DNA of 34,434 bases from Acidobacteriota bacterium (GCA_023418055.1 JAEZDP010000031.1:1-34434); one strand, 5' to 3'; counted from the first letter of the stretch, positions 16,990 to 31,407 are shown. The notes: generated from the letters alone by a model not told the origin. Made by a program: numbers and translations.

Positions 16990-18228
16990 ATGTCCTCGTC
17001 GCGTGACTCACATGCCGCGGTGGTCGAAGCCAGTGGACACCTGATCGACTCGGGCCTGCTCAACACCATCTTCGACACCGTCATCGCCCACGAAGGCTCG
17101 TTCGAGGTGCAGCGCTTCGACATCGGCCGCACCAACGACGACCCGTCCCGCCTGGAACTGCGCGTCGCGGCCAGCTCGCAGCCGGCACTCGACGGCATCC
17201 TCGAGGCATTGCTCCCGCTCGGCTGCACGACCACCGAGCAGCGCGACGCGACGATCCGCGAGGCCGACATGGACGGCGCGGTGCCCGAGGACTTCTACTC
17301 CACGACCAACCACCGAACGGCGGTCCGCGTGGGCGGGCGATGGCTCGCCGTCCAGCGGCAGCGCATGGACGCGATCATCGTCGTCGAAGGTGGACGGGCG
17401 GAGTGCCGCAAGCTGCGTGACGTGCGCCGCGGCGACCACGTCGTCTGCGGCACCGATGGCGTGCGCATCCAGCCCGAGTTCCAGGAGCGCGACCGTCAGC
17501 ACTTCGCGTTCATGGCCAACGACATCTCGTCCGAGCGCCGTGTGGAAGCGAGCGTCGCGAAGATCGCCGCCATGATGCGTGATACACGCAGGCGGGGCGA
17601 GCGGATCGTCTTCGTTGCGGGGCCGGTGGTGGTGCACACCGGAGGAGCGCCGTACTTCGGTGAGCTGATTCGCGGCGGCTGGGTGGATGCGTTGCTCGCC
17701 GGCAACGCCATCGCGGTCCACGACATCGAGTCGCAGTTCTTCGGAACGTCACTCGGTGTGGACCTGTCGCGCGGCATGCCCGTGCTCGAGGGCCACAAGC
17801 ACCACATGAAGGCCATCAACCGGGTCAACAGGGCCGGAGGCATCGTGCCAGCGGTCGAATCCGGCGTGCTCACCTCCGGCGTCATGTACGACATCGTCCG
17901 CCAGCGCGTGCCGTTCGTGCTCGCCGGCAGCATCCGCGACGACGGGCCGCTGCGCGATACGGTGATGGACCTCGTCGAAGCGCAGGACCGCTATGCAGCC
18001 CTGTTGGAAGGCGCCGGCTTGGTGGTGATGTTGTCGTCGATGCTGCACGCCATCGGCGTAGGCAACATGTTGCCGTCGTGGGTGAAGGTGGTGTGCGTGG
18101 ACATCAACCCCGCGGTCGTGACGAAGTTGTCGGACAGGGGGTCGGCACAGACGGTGGGCGTGGTGACCGACGTCGGGCTGTTCCTGAAGCAGCTGGCGAG
18201 TCAGCTGGCCACGCCGGCACAGGCGTGA
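16990..18228 (+). CDS. TIGR00300 family protein (LOR/SDH region; ornithine cyclodeaminase-like)
   Basis: 412 residues with both parts of the TIGR00300 family: an N-terminal LOR-type domain (EASGHLIDSGLLNTIFDTVI through LLPLGC, about 12-95) and a C-terminal Rossmann-like domain (about 190-405) with FVAGPVVVHTGGAPYF, NAIAVHDIESQFFGTSLG and the nucleotide-binding end VVCVDINPAVVTKLSDRG. Archaeal members have been reported as ornithine cyclodeaminases making proline, and cyanobacterial AgrE/ArgZ carry this region behind an arginine dihydrolase domain. Here there is no dihydrolase domain and no arginine or lysine gene next to it. It is cytoplasmic and appears monocistronic. Family call is firm; reaction is inferred. 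Confidence 0.85.
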   Translation: MSSSRDSHAAVVEASGHLIDSGLLNTIFDTVIAHEGSFEVQRFDIGRTNDDPSRLELRVAASSQPALDGILEALLPLGCTTTEQRDATIREADMDGAVPEDFYSTTNHRTAVRVGGRWLAVQRQRMDAIIVVEGGRAECRKLRDVRRGDHVVCGTDGVRIQPEFQERDRQHFAFMANDISSERRVEASVAKIAAMMRDTRRRGERIVFVAGPVVVHTGGAPYFGELIRGGWVDALLAGNAIAVHDIESQFFGTSLGVDLSRGMPVLEGHKHHMKAINRVNRAGGIVPAVESGVLTSGVMYDIVRQRVPFVLAGSIRDDGPLRDTVMDLVEAQDRYAALLEGAGLVVMLSSMLHAIGVGNMLPSWVKVVCVDINPAVVTKLSDRGSAQTVGVVTDVGLFLKQLASQLATPAQA

Positions 18229-18276
18229 GGGCGCGCACGACGCGCAGGCGCCACGCGCGGAAGGCTGGACGGACGG

Positions 18277-18297
18277 GGGGCTGACGGGCTCAGCCCC
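18277..18297. terminator. Bidirectional terminator-like hairpin
   Basis: GGGGCTGA (18277-18284), loop CGGGC, TCAGCCCC (18290-18297): a perfect 8-bp GC-rich stem between the end of the TIGR00300 gene and the end of the respiratory operon, which converge here. There is only a short TTC after it. Its position fits shared termination. Confidence 0.6.
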
Positions 18298-18309
18298 TTC
18301 GGCCCGCTA

Positions 18310-18609
18310 TTACTTGCCAGGAACGCCGAGGCTCCCCCGGCTGAGATAGTCGGCCATCGTCAGCGCGACGAGGATGCCGAGGAACAGGAACCCCGTGAAC
18401 GCGGTCACCTGCGTGAGCTTCGGCGAGTACTTCACGTGCATGAAGAACAGGATGACCAGCATCGCCTTGCCGACGGCAATGGCCAGGGCGACGGGCAGGT
18501 TCAGCACGCCGAGGTCCACGCGTGCGACGGCCACCGTGAGCACGGTGAGGACCATCAGCGACGCGAAGATGGTGTAGTACAGCGATTTCGGAGCGACGTG
18601 GCCGGACAT
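18310..18609 (-). CDS. Cytochrome c oxidase subunit IV (caa3 type)
   Basis: A 99-residue membrane protein of the prokaryotic cytochrome oxidase subunit IV family, with three hydrophobic segments: YTIFASLMVLTVLTVAVARV, LPVALAIAVGKAMLVILFF and VTAFTGFLFLGILVALTMA. The HVKYSP turn after the second segment is typical. It is the last gene of the oxidase cluster, 31 bp after subunit III, and would stabilise the CuB-containing subunit I. A hairpin terminator candidate lies just beyond its stop. Confidence 0.9.
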   Translation of the reverse strand: MSGHVAPKSLYYTIFASLMVLTVLTVAVARVDLGVLNLPVALAIAVGKAMLVILFFMHVKYSPKLTQVTAFTGFLFLGILVALTMADYLSRGSLGVPGK

Positions 18610-18640
18610 GCGGTGCCTCGCGGAGACGTGAGCCTGCGCC

Positions 18641-19315
18641 TCAGTGAATCAGGTAGAGCAGCGGGAACAGGAAGATCCAGACGATGTCCACGAAGTGCCA
18701 GTAGAGCCCGAACAGCTCGACCGGCGTGTAGTAGTGGGCATCGTACTTCCCGCGCCAGGCCGCGATGATGATGGGAATCATCACGCCCGCACCGATGATC
18801 ATGTGCGTGGCGTGCAGCCCGGTCATCGCGAAGTACAGCGAGAAATAGATCTCGGCGCCGTTCTTGAGCGCCGCGTCGTGGAACTGGAAGTGCTCGCCAG
18901 GGACCAGGTGGTGCGCGAACTTGTCCGAATACTCGACGACCTTCACGCCGAGGAAGATGGAGCCGAGCACCAGCGTGGCGATGAGAAAGAACACCGTCGC
19001 CTGCCGCTGGCTGGTCTGCGCCGCGCGTACCGCAAGCGCCATCGTCAGCGAGCTGCCGATGAGGACGACGGTGTTGCCGGCGCCCATCATGATGCTCAAC
19101 TCGTGACTGGCTGCCGAGAACGCGTCGCCGTACATCCACCGGTAGAGGATGTAGGCCATGAACAGCCCGCCGAAGAACAGCACTTCGGTGAGCAGGAACA
19201 TCCACATCCCGAGCGTGGAGGCGTTCTGCTGCTGCTCGAGGGTGTCGAAGTGGTGCTGCAGCGCAGGGTGATGCGCGTGCGCCTGATCGTGTGTCGCAGC
19301 GGCGTCAACAGACAC
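18641..19315 (-). CDS. ctaE: Cytochrome c oxidase subunit III
   Basis: A 224-residue membrane protein of the heme-copper oxidase subunit III family with five hydrophobic segments. Family signatures are the WMFLLTEVLFFGGLFMAY helix, GLHATHMIIGAGVM, and the closing GLYWHFVDIVWIFLFPLLYL. The N-terminus is His-rich (HDQAHAHHPALQHHFDTLEQ). It starts at GTG directly after the TAA of the subunit I gene, with no gap, so it is translated by coupling. It belongs to the caa3 oxidase complex in the cytoplasmic membrane. Confidence 0.95.
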   Translation of the reverse strand: MSVDAAATHDQAHAHHPALQHHFDTLEQQQNASTLGMWMFLLTEVLFFGGLFMAYILYRWMYGDAFSAASHELSIMMGAGNTVVLIGSSLTMALAVRAAQTSQRQATVFFLIATLVLGSIFLGVKVVEYSDKFAHHLVPGEHFQFHDAALKNGAEIYFSLYFAMTGLHATHMIIGAGVMIPIIIAAWRGKYDAHYYTPVELFGLYWHFVDIVWIFLFPLLYLIH

Positions 19316-20968
<1,653 letters not shown>

Positions 20969-20981
20969 GGCCGTCACACCC

Positions 20982-21947
20982 TCAGTTGCCCGTCGACGCC
21001 GTGGGCTGGGCCCCCGCGTTCAACGACTTGATATACGCGATCAACGCCGCGAGCCCTTCCTCGCTCACCTGTCCCTGGTAGGTGGGCATCAGCGGCGGGT
21101 ACCCGGCCACCATCCTGGCGGTGGGGTTGAGAATCGACTCGCGCAGATATGCCTCGTCGGCCGTCACCGTGTCGCCGTTGGCCAGCTGCACCTGCGAGCC
21201 GAAGACGCCGGTGAGCGCCGGTCCGCGCCCGCCCGACTCGTCGCGGTGGCAGGTCACGCAGCCGAGCTGCGTGAACAGCTGCTCGCCCGAGTCCGGCAGC
21301 GACGCCTGCTGCGTCACGCCGCCCGAGGCGAGCCAGGTCTGGAACGCCCGCGGCTCCATCGCGACGATGCGGCCGATCATGCCCGAGTGCTGCGTCCCGC
21401 AGTACTCCGCGCAGAAGAGGTGATACTCGCCCGGCTCGGTCGCCTCGAACCACAGCGAGGTCGTCTTGCCGGGCACTGCGTCCATCTTCACGCGGAAGGC
21501 CGGGATGTAGTAGCTGTGGATCACGTCTTCCGAGGCGATGAGCACCTTGATCGGCTGGCCCACCGGCACGTGCAGTTCGTTGATCTCGCGCTGGCCGGTG
21601 AGGTGCTGCGCCTTCCACATCCAGCGCTTGCCGATGACATAGACCTCCATCGCATCGGTCGGCGGCTTGGCCATCGCGAAGTACACGCTCGTGCCCCACA
21701 CGAACATGACGAGCGCAATCAGCAGCGGAATGGCGGTCCAGATCACCTCGAGCGCCGTGCTGCCGTGGATGTTCGCGCCCACCTCGTCGACGGCCCGCCG
21801 GCGGTACTTCACGGCGAGCACCACCACCATCACGGCGATGAGGACCGAGAAGAAGGCCGTCACCGCGAGCATGAAGAAGTAGAGGTTGTCCACGCGTCCC
21901 GCCATCGTGGACGCCTGCGCGGGGAACAAGTTGAAGGAGCCGCCCAT
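20982..21947 (-). CDS. ctaC: Cytochrome c oxidase subunit II with fused cytochrome c domain (caa3)
   Basis: A 321-residue subunit with two membrane hairpin helices (about 20-48 and 68-92), a periplasmic cupredoxin domain and a C-terminal c-type heme domain. The binuclear CuA site is complete: His in DVIHSYYIP (about 144), then CAEYCGTQHSGM giving Cys179, Cys183, His187 and Met190. The fused cytochrome carries CVTCH at 230-234 with a likely Met ligand in YPPLMPTY. The fusion defines a caa3 enzyme and lets ACIII hand electrons over directly. It begins 8 bp after the SCO gene and has little Shine-Dalgarno sequence, suggesting coupling. Confidence 0.95.
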   Translation of the reverse strand: MGGSFNLFPAQASTMAGRVDNLYFFMLAVTAFFSVLIAVMVVVLAVKYRRRAVDEVGANIHGSTALEVIWTAIPLLIALVMFVWGTSVYFAMAKPPTDAMEVYVIGKRWMWKAQHLTGQREINELHVPVGQPIKVLIASEDVIHSYYIPAFRVKMDAVPGKTTSLWFEATEPGEYHLFCAEYCGTQHSGMIGRIVAMEPRAFQTWLASGGVTQQASLPDSGEQLFTQLGCVTCHRDESGGRGPALTGVFGSQVQLANGDTVTADEAYLRESILNPTARMVAGYPPLMPTYQGQVSEEGLAALIAYIKSLNAGAQPTASTGN

Positions 21948-21955
21948 AGCCAGTG

Positions 21956-22852
21956 TTACGCCTTGTGTGAAGCGCTCTCGCGGAGCTCGGAAGCCAGCGC
22001 GAACGCGTGGCGACGCTCTTGACGTCGCAGGACCACCCAGACCGCCACCATCCCCACCACGAAGATGATGCCGGCGGCGCGAACGATGTTCATCGCCATC
22101 AGGCCGTACTTGCCCGTCGACGGATCGTAGTGAAAGCAGTACAACAACACGCTGTCGATGGGCGACGCGATCTTCCGATCGGCCGCCTCGACGATGCCGA
22201 GCCGCAGGTCGCGCGGCGCGAAGTCGATACCGTAGAAGTACCGCGCAATGCGCCCCTCGGGCGTCAGCACCGTGATGCCCGCGGCGTGCGCGTACTGGTC
22301 GGTCTTCTCGTCGTAGGTGTACGAGAAGCCCACCGTGGAGGCCAGCCTGTCGATCTCGGCCTTCCGCCCCGTCAGGAAGTGCCACGCCGGCGCCGTCTCG
22401 GGACGACCATACCGGTCCACGTACGCCGCCTTCTTGGCAGCCGCCAGGCCGGGGCCCTCGCCGGGATCGATGCTGACGACCACCACCTCGAACTCCTTGC
22501 CGGCGTCGAAGGTCAGCCCCTTGAAGCCGGACGTCAGGCCGGACAACACCTGCGTGCACAACATGGGGCACTCGTAGTACACGAGCGCCAGCACCACCGG
22601 CCGGCTGCCGAAGTAGGCATCCAGCCGCACGGTGGCACCCGTTTCGTCCGTGAAGGTCAGGTCGCCGGGCACCTGCGTGCCGAGCCGTTGCTCGAAGGAC
22701 ACGCCATCGAGCCCCACCGGACGTGCGTCGACCGGCGTGCCGGGTTCCGCCGTGATCACGCCCTGCGCGGACGCAAGGCGCACCTCACCCGCGCCGACCA
22801 CCATGGTCAGCAGGGCCGCCCCGCACGTTCGCACAAGCACCGACATCCTCAT
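21956..22852 (-). CDS. SCO1/SenC-type copper chaperone with C-terminal membrane anchor
   Basis: A 298-residue thioredoxin-fold protein exported by an N-terminal signal (CGAALLTMVVGAGEVRLASA). The copper site is formed by CPMLC (in VVLALVYYECPMLCTQVL) and a distal His in DQYAHAAGI. The role is metallation of the CuA site of subunit II. Unusually for SCO proteins, a second hydrophobic helix near the C-terminus (IVRAAGIIFVVGMVAVWVVL) followed by the basic tail RRQERRH anchors it from the other end. The ATG at 22852 is preceded by GAGGA at a good distance and lies 8 bp after the upstream gene. Confidence 0.92.
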   Translation of the reverse strand: MRMSVLVRTCGAALLTMVVGAGEVRLASAQGVITAEPGTPVDARPVGLDGVSFEQRLGTQVPGDLTFTDETGATVRLDAYFGSRPVVLALVYYECPMLCTQVLSGLTSGFKGLTFDAGKEFEVVVVSIDPGEGPGLAAAKKAAYVDRYGRPETAPAWHFLTGRKAEIDRLASTVGFSYTYDEKTDQYAHAAGITVLTPEGRIARYFYGIDFAPRDLRLGIVEAADRKIASPIDSVLLYCFHYDPSTGKYGLMAMNIVRAAGIIFVVGMVAVWVVLRRQERRHAFALASELRESASHKA

Positions 22853-22860
22853 CGCAGTCC

Positions 22861-23397
22861 TCAGGGCGTCTGCCCGCTCGCGTCGGGTGTCGCCGCCGCA
22901 GGCACTGCACCCTCTTCCGCGCCCTCCGCCGGTACAGCCTCGACGGGCGAGGCCGCCACCGGCAGCCCACGCTCGACGATGAGATCCATCGCCCGGCCGA
23001 TGGGCAGGTGCACGGCATTCGCCGATCGATCGACCCAACCGTAGCTCTGGAGGCGCTGCGCCTGCTCGGCCTTGTAGGCCTCGAGGTTCAGCGGCTCGTT
23101 GGTCAGCAGCTTCGGTCCGGCGGGCGTGCGCCCGCCCGCTTCCATCTGATTGGGCTGGTCCACGAGGGCGGGACGCTGCACCGCGCGCTGCTCCACCATC
23201 GGGCCGACTTCACGCTGTCCGGCCGCGTCGCGCCCGGCAAACAGCACGAACGCGCCGTACATGGCCGCCACCACCACCACCATGAACGCCACGAAGCCGA
23301 TCGTGATCTTCGCGATGCCGTCGAGGTGGATGTCGGTCTGCTCGTGGTTCACCGCGCCGTGCGCGCCGGTCCCGTGATGTCCGTGATCAGTGGCCAT
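22861..23397 (-). CDS. Small membrane protein of the ACIII/caa3 operon
   Basis: 178 residues with a His-rich cytoplasmic N-terminus (MATDHGHHGTGAHG), one membrane segment (about 30-55, IGFVAFMVVVVAAMYGAFVLF) and a periplasmic part containing EPLNLEAYKAEQAQRLQSYG and HLPIGRAMDLIVERGLP. The tail is Ala/Pro/Glu-rich and low in complexity. The Tyr-Gly-Trp-Val-Asp...HLPI pattern is what I would expect of a small protein often found in ACIII-cytochrome oxidase operons, but its function is not known; it may help assemble or bridge the two complexes (inference). Its start overlaps the end of actF by 11 bp. Confidence 0.75.
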   Translation of the reverse strand: MATDHGHHGTGAHGAVNHEQTDIHLDGIAKITIGFVAFMVVVVAAMYGAFVLFAGRDAAGQREVGPMVEQRAVQRPALVDQPNQMEAGGRTPAGPKLLTNEPLNLEAYKAEQAQRLQSYGWVDRSANAVHLPIGRAMDLIVERGLPVAASPVEAVPAEGAEEGAVPAAATPDASGQTP

Positions 23398-24574
23398 CGG
23401 CTACCGCCTCCGCAAGGTACGGGTCGCCGACGGGCAGCAACGCCCGCGACCGCAGGTTGTGGCAGAAGAGCCCCACGAAGAGCCCGAACAGCCCGAGCAC
23501 TGCCGCGATGTCGAGCCAGTGGATGCCGAAGTGCCCGTGGTTCACCCATGGCGCCACCAGCCAGAACGTGTCCACGAAGCGCATCACGAGCATGAAGCAC
23601 GCCACCGCCATCAGCCGCGACGGCACCAGCTTCGTCGGCCGGAACAGCAGCATCGTCCAGGGCAACACGAAGTGGCCGAGGATGACGATGAGCGTGACGA
23701 CCGTCCACCCGCCGCCGAGCCGCTGCAGGTAGTAGGGGATCTCTTCGGGCAGGTTCGCCGACCAGATGATGAGGAACTGCGAGTACGAGAGGTACGCCCA
23801 CAGCATGATGAAGGCAAACAGCAGCTTGCCGTAGTCGTGGAACTTGTCGTGCGCGATGACGTGCGCCATGCGGCCTTCCCGGCTCAGCATGTACGCAATC
23901 GCGATCGTGAACGCGAAGGCGGTCAAGACCTGCCCCACCATCACCCACAGGCCGAACAGCGTCGAGAACCAGTGGGCGTCGAGCGACATCACCCAGTCGA
24001 CCGACGCGAACGTCAGCGTCAGGGCGTAGATGAGCAGTCCCGGCCCCGCGATGTTCTCGAAGCGCGAGAAGTGCACCGGCTCGCCGTCCTGCCGCGCCGA
24101 CATCCGCGCGAGCACGATGGCCAGGAACGACCAGATGGCGAAGTAGATCACCGCCCGCACCAGGAAGCCCGTCTCGTTCAGGTAGATGGTCTTCTGCGCG
24201 ATGATGGCGTCGCGTGCCACGACGTCGGCGTGCGTCCACTCGTACAGCGTGTGCATGCCGAAGACGATGGGCAGAAACAGCAGCGCCATCACCGGCATGG
24301 TGCGCGCCGACGCTTCGAACGTGCGGCGGAGGACGATGCCCCAGGCGCCGCCCGTGAGGTGGTGCAGCATCAGCAGCGCCAGGCTGCCGAGCGGCAGGCT
24401 CAACACGAAGAAGTAGCCGAGCAGGTACGACCGGTAGAACTGGTCGGCGTTGGTGACGAAGCCGACCACCGTGGCGAGCAGCCCGAGGCCGCCGACGCCA
24501 AGCGCGACACGCTGAAGCGTCTCGATGCGGGCCGGCACCTGGAAGTCTTCGGCTCTGATGACGGGATCAGTCAT
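23387..24574 (-). CDS. actF: Alternative complex III quinol-oxidising subunit ActF
   Basis: A 395-residue membrane protein with about ten hydrophobic segments, related to NrfD/PsrC but smaller than ActC. Characteristic stretches are FYRSYLLGYFFVLSLPLGSL, MHHLTGGAWG-like LHHLTGGAWGIVLRR, FASVDWVMSLDAHWFSTLFG and WAYLSYSQFLIIWSANLPEE. In ACIII it pairs with ActC in the membrane; ActC carries the main quinol site and ActF a probable proton path. The ATG at 24574 has GGAGG eight bases upstream and overlaps the end of actE by 8 bp. Confidence 0.92.
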   Translation of the reverse strand: MTDPVIRAEDFQVPARIETLQRVALGVGGLGLLATVVGFVTNADQFYRSYLLGYFFVLSLPLGSLALLMLHHLTGGAWGIVLRRTFEASARTMPVMALLFLPIVFGMHTLYEWTHADVVARDAIIAQKTIYLNETGFLVRAVIYFAIWSFLAIVLARMSARQDGEPVHFSRFENIAGPGLLIYALTLTFASVDWVMSLDAHWFSTLFGLWVMVGQVLTAFAFTIAIAYMLSREGRMAHVIAHDKFHDYGKLLFAFIMLWAYLSYSQFLIIWSANLPEEIPYYLQRLGGGWTVVTLIVILGHFVLPWTMLLFRPTKLVPSRLMAVACFMLVMRFVDTFWLVAPWVNHGHFGIHWLDIAAVLGLFGLFVGLFCHNLRSRALLPVGDPYLAEAVADGH

Positions 24575-25244
24575 GGGCTGGCCCTCCTTCATGCGACGCA
24601 CCTGGCGCGGGCGCGGTCACACCACGCTCGAGCGCCTGGCGATCGGCCGGCGGCACGTCGTCGAGGGTGGCGCCCTGGCTCAGCTGCAGGGCGCGGATGT
24701 AGGCGACGACGGCCCAGCGATCGGCCGGCGCGATCTGCGCAGCGTAGCTCGGCATCTGGCCGAAGCCGTTCGAGATGACGTCGTAGAAGTACCCGACGCG
24801 CTCGTCGCGCAGCCGCTGGTCGTGGAACGACACCGGCCGCTTGTACCCGCGCTGCACCACCATGCCGTTGCCATCGCCCAACTGCGAGTGGCAGGGCGCG
24901 CAGTAGATGTTGAAGCGGTCCTGTCCACGCTCGAGCAGGGCCTTGTCGACCACGACGTTCGGCGGCAGGCTCTCGGTGAGCTCCACGCCGTCGCTCGACG
25001 CCGTGTGGAAGAGGTCGTCGTCGCGCAACATCCCGCGCGCGACCGTCCCTTCCACGAACGGACGCATGGCGCGCTTGTCCGCGAAGAAGTCGTTCTCTTC
25101 GAACGCCTCGAAGCGGGGCGTGTCGTGCATGTCCTGCCGGCACCCGGCCAGCGCCACGCCCGACAGCAGCAGGACGGCCACACCCATGAACCTCGAGCGC
25201 CGCGCCGGGGCTCGCCCGCGCCGCCCGATTGCGGTCTGCATCAT
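24567..25244 (-). CDS. actE: Alternative complex III monoheme cytochrome c lipoprotein ActE
   Basis: A 225-residue periplasmic cytochrome with a lipoprotein signal (VLLLSGVALAGC, lipobox LAGC) so it is tethered by lipid. One heme c motif, CAPCH, lies in RFNIYCAPCHSQLGDGNG, with a probable Met ligand in GFGQMPSYAAQI. It passes electrons from ActA/ActB hemes and clusters toward the oxidase. The ATG at 25244 overlaps the ActD stop (TGATG); a GTG at 25247 and an ATG at 25241 are also in frame. The C-terminus is rich in Pro, Ala and His. Confidence 0.92.
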   Translation of the reverse strand: MMQTAIGRRGRAPARRSRFMGVAVLLLSGVALAGCRQDMHDTPRFEAFEENDFFADKRAMRPFVEGTVARGMLRDDDLFHTASSDGVELTESLPPNVVVDKALLERGQDRFNIYCAPCHSQLGDGNGMVVQRGYKRPVSFHDQRLRDERVGYFYDVISNGFGQMPSYAAQIAPADRWAVVAYIRALQLSQGATLDDVPPADRQALERGVTAPAPGASHEGGPAHD

Positions 25245-25787
25245 CACGACTCGACCTCACTGACTGCCAAGGCCCCCAGCCCGGCGAGGAACTGCGCCGT
25301 GCCGGCCCGGTCGAACCTCGCATCGTCGGCTTCCACGCAGAGGAAGAAGCCCGTGCTGCTGGCCTTCTCGCGGAACGCCTGCACGTTGAAGAGCGGGTGG
25401 TACGGCTGCGGCAGGCCGTTGAGCGCCAGCATGCCGCCCACCGTCGACAGCGCCGCCAGCAGAATCGTGGTCTCGTAGGTCGGAATCGCGAAGGCCGGCC
25501 AGCTGTTGAGCGGTCGTCCGCCGATGTTCAGCGGGTAGTCGATGACCGACGTCCAGTAGCACAGCGCGAAGCCGCCGATGAGACCGAGCAACCCGCCGAC
25601 GAAGGTGAACTTCTGCACCCAGCGGTCGTCGTAGCCCATGGCCTCGGCCAGGCCATGAATGGGCGCAGGCGTGAACGCGTCGATCTTGCGGTAGCCCTCG
25701 GCGTAGGTGGCCGCCGCGGCGCGCGAGAGATCGGTGGCGTCGTTGAACTCGGCGAGCAGACCGTACAGCACCGGCTGCGGGGTCGTG

Positions 25788-25795
<8 letters not shown>
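25244..25795 (-). CDS. actD: Alternative complex III membrane subunit ActD (DUF3341)
   Basis: A 183-residue protein with an N-terminal soluble region (VLYGLLAEFNDATDLSRAAA, DAFTPAPIHGL), then two membrane helices (about 65-90 and 105-130) around LNIGGRPLNSWPAFAIPTYE, a highly typical ActD stretch. The C-terminal domain ends near EADDARFD. The family interacts with ActB and stabilises the membrane arm. The ATG at 25795 has AAGGA eight bases upstream and overlaps the ActC end by 8 bp; an ATG at 25804 is the alternative. Confidence 0.92.
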
Positions 25796-27212
<1,417 letters not shown>

Positions 27213-27267
27213 GGCTTCCCTCTTCGCGTCACCAGGGTGTCCATGGACGGCATCACGGCCATCCCCG

Positions 27268-30327
<3,060 letters not shown>

Positions 30328-30345
30328 GGTTCGCAACGGCGCTCA

Positions 30346-30360
30346 CCGGGCAGAGCCCGG
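30346..30360. other. Short GC-rich hairpin between actA and actB
   Basis: CCGGGC, loop AGA, GCCCGG: a perfect 6-bp stem in the 99-bp spacer upstream of actB. It might set the ratio of actA to the downstream genes by attenuation or mRNA protection. No T-run follows on the minus strand. Confidence 0.35.
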
Positions 30361-30426
30361 CAGCAGGCAGGGACCGAAGTGTCGTGACCTCGCGTCCGCG
30401 TGCAGTGGCTCGGGCCATCGGCATGA

Positions 30427-31077
30427 TCACCGGTGGCACGTCGAGCAGGACGTCAAGCTCTGGATGTTGTACTCCTGCACGAGCTGACGGCCGATCTCCC
30501 GCTGATCGCCCTCCGGCTCGTACCCCATCGTGAACACGGCCTCGCGCGGCCTGACGAACTTCTCTGGCTCACGATGGCACTCGAGACACCACTCCATCTG
30601 CAGGCTGCTCACCTGCTGGATGCCCGGCATCTGGTCGATGCGCCCATGGCAGGTCTCGCAGCCCATCCCCTTCTTCACGTGGATGGAGTGGTTGAAATAC
30701 ACGAAGTCCGGCAGGTCGTGCACGCGAATCCACTCGAGCGAGTCGCCGCTCTCCCAACTGGCCCGCACGGGCTCGAGATACGGACTCTGGGCCCAGATCT
30801 GCGAATGGCAGTTCATGCAGGTCTGCGTCGGCGGGATGCTCGCCGAGGCCGCCTGCTCCACCGACGTATGGCAGTACCGGCAGTCGATGCCGATGCCCCC
30901 GACGTGATGCAGGTGGCTGAACTGCACCGGCTGGTCGACGTTAGAGTTGGCCGCGGTCACCAGATCCGACCGCATCAACATGACGACGACCCACGCCAGG
31001 AGGCCCACCACCAGGAGGAGGCCGACGAGCGTGAACCGGGCAATGGCGTTGGCACTTCGGGGAAAGATCTGGCTCAT
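30427..31077 (-). CDS. actA: Alternative complex III pentaheme cytochrome c subunit ActA
   Basis: A 216-residue protein anchored by one N-terminal helix (about 14-35, RFTLVGLLLVVGLLAWVVVM). Five heme c motifs are visible: CRYCH (66), CMNCH (87), CETCH (140), CLECH (164) and CSTCH (211), matching the pentaheme ActA of characterised ACIII. It would form the electron wire linking ActB and ActE. It is the first gene of the act-cta operon. The ATG at 31077 has only weak Shine-Dalgarno sequence. Distal His candidates include FSHLHHVGG and FNHSIHVKKG. Confidence 0.94.
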   Translation of the reverse strand: MSQIFPRSANAIARFTLVGLLLVVGLLAWVVVMLMRSDLVTAANSNVDQPVQFSHLHHVGGIGIDCRYCHTSVEQAASASIPPTQTCMNCHSQIWAQSPYLEPVRASWESGDSLEWIRVHDLPDFVYFNHSIHVKKGMGCETCHGRIDQMPGIQQVSSLQMEWCLECHREPEKFVRPREAVFTMGYEPEGDQREIGRQLVQEYNIQSLTSCSTCHR

Positions 31078-31263
31078 GACTCAGGGCACGAGGTCGCGCG
31101 CGCCGGCGTGGCGCGTTTGCGCCGGTATTCTGTCACACAACCCGCGAACCGTGGGCAGTTATCGGACGTCTCTTATTGATCCCCCACAGGCCACCCGCCG
31201 GGCGATGGCCGGGGGCACACGTGGGGCGACCGCGCGGAGGTATGGACGCGCTGGGCCGGATTA

Positions 31264-31279
31264 TGTGAAAGCTTTCACA
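31264..31279. promoter_or_regulatory. Perfect 16-bp palindrome, CRP/FNR-family operator candidate
   Basis: TGTGAAAG followed by CTTTCACA. The half sites equal the CRP consensus TGTGA-N6-TCACA without mismatch, and the site lies 186 bp upstream of actA. It could bind a CRP/FNR-type regulator, although LacI-type operators can look similar. It is the clearest regulatory palindrome I found in the window. Confidence 0.6.
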
Positions 31280-31317
31280 AGCGGTCAATGGCGACAGCGC
31301 CGGTCGTAGTTCGCGGT

Positions 31318-31401
31318 ACGCCTCACGCCCTACGCCCTACGCCTTACGCCTTACGCCTTACGCGCTGCGCCCTGCATGAGGCATGAGGCATGAGGCATGA
31401 C
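31318..31401. repeat. Twelve-unit heptad array (ACGCCTT then GCATGAG types)
   Basis: Units in phase: ACGCCTC, ACGCCCT x2, ACGCCTT x3, ACGCGCT, GCGCCCT, then GCATGAG x3 and GCATGAC. It ends 7 bp before the stop codon of the rSAM gene. Its two main unit types are the reverse complements (rotated) of those at 12337-12479. Confidence 0.95.
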
Positions 31402-31407
31402 CTGCCC

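Larger units (their letters stand above)
31078..31407. other. Upstream region of the act-cta operon
   Basis: A 330-bp space between the rSAM gene end and actA, both on the minus strand. It holds a TGTGA-N6-TCACA palindrome (31264-31279), a heptad array (31318-31401), and a small hairpin GGCGC-GTTT-GCGCC (31110-31123). I see no convincing complete sigma-70 promoter on the minus strand, though AT-richer stretches occur near 31127-31185. Confidence 0.7.
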
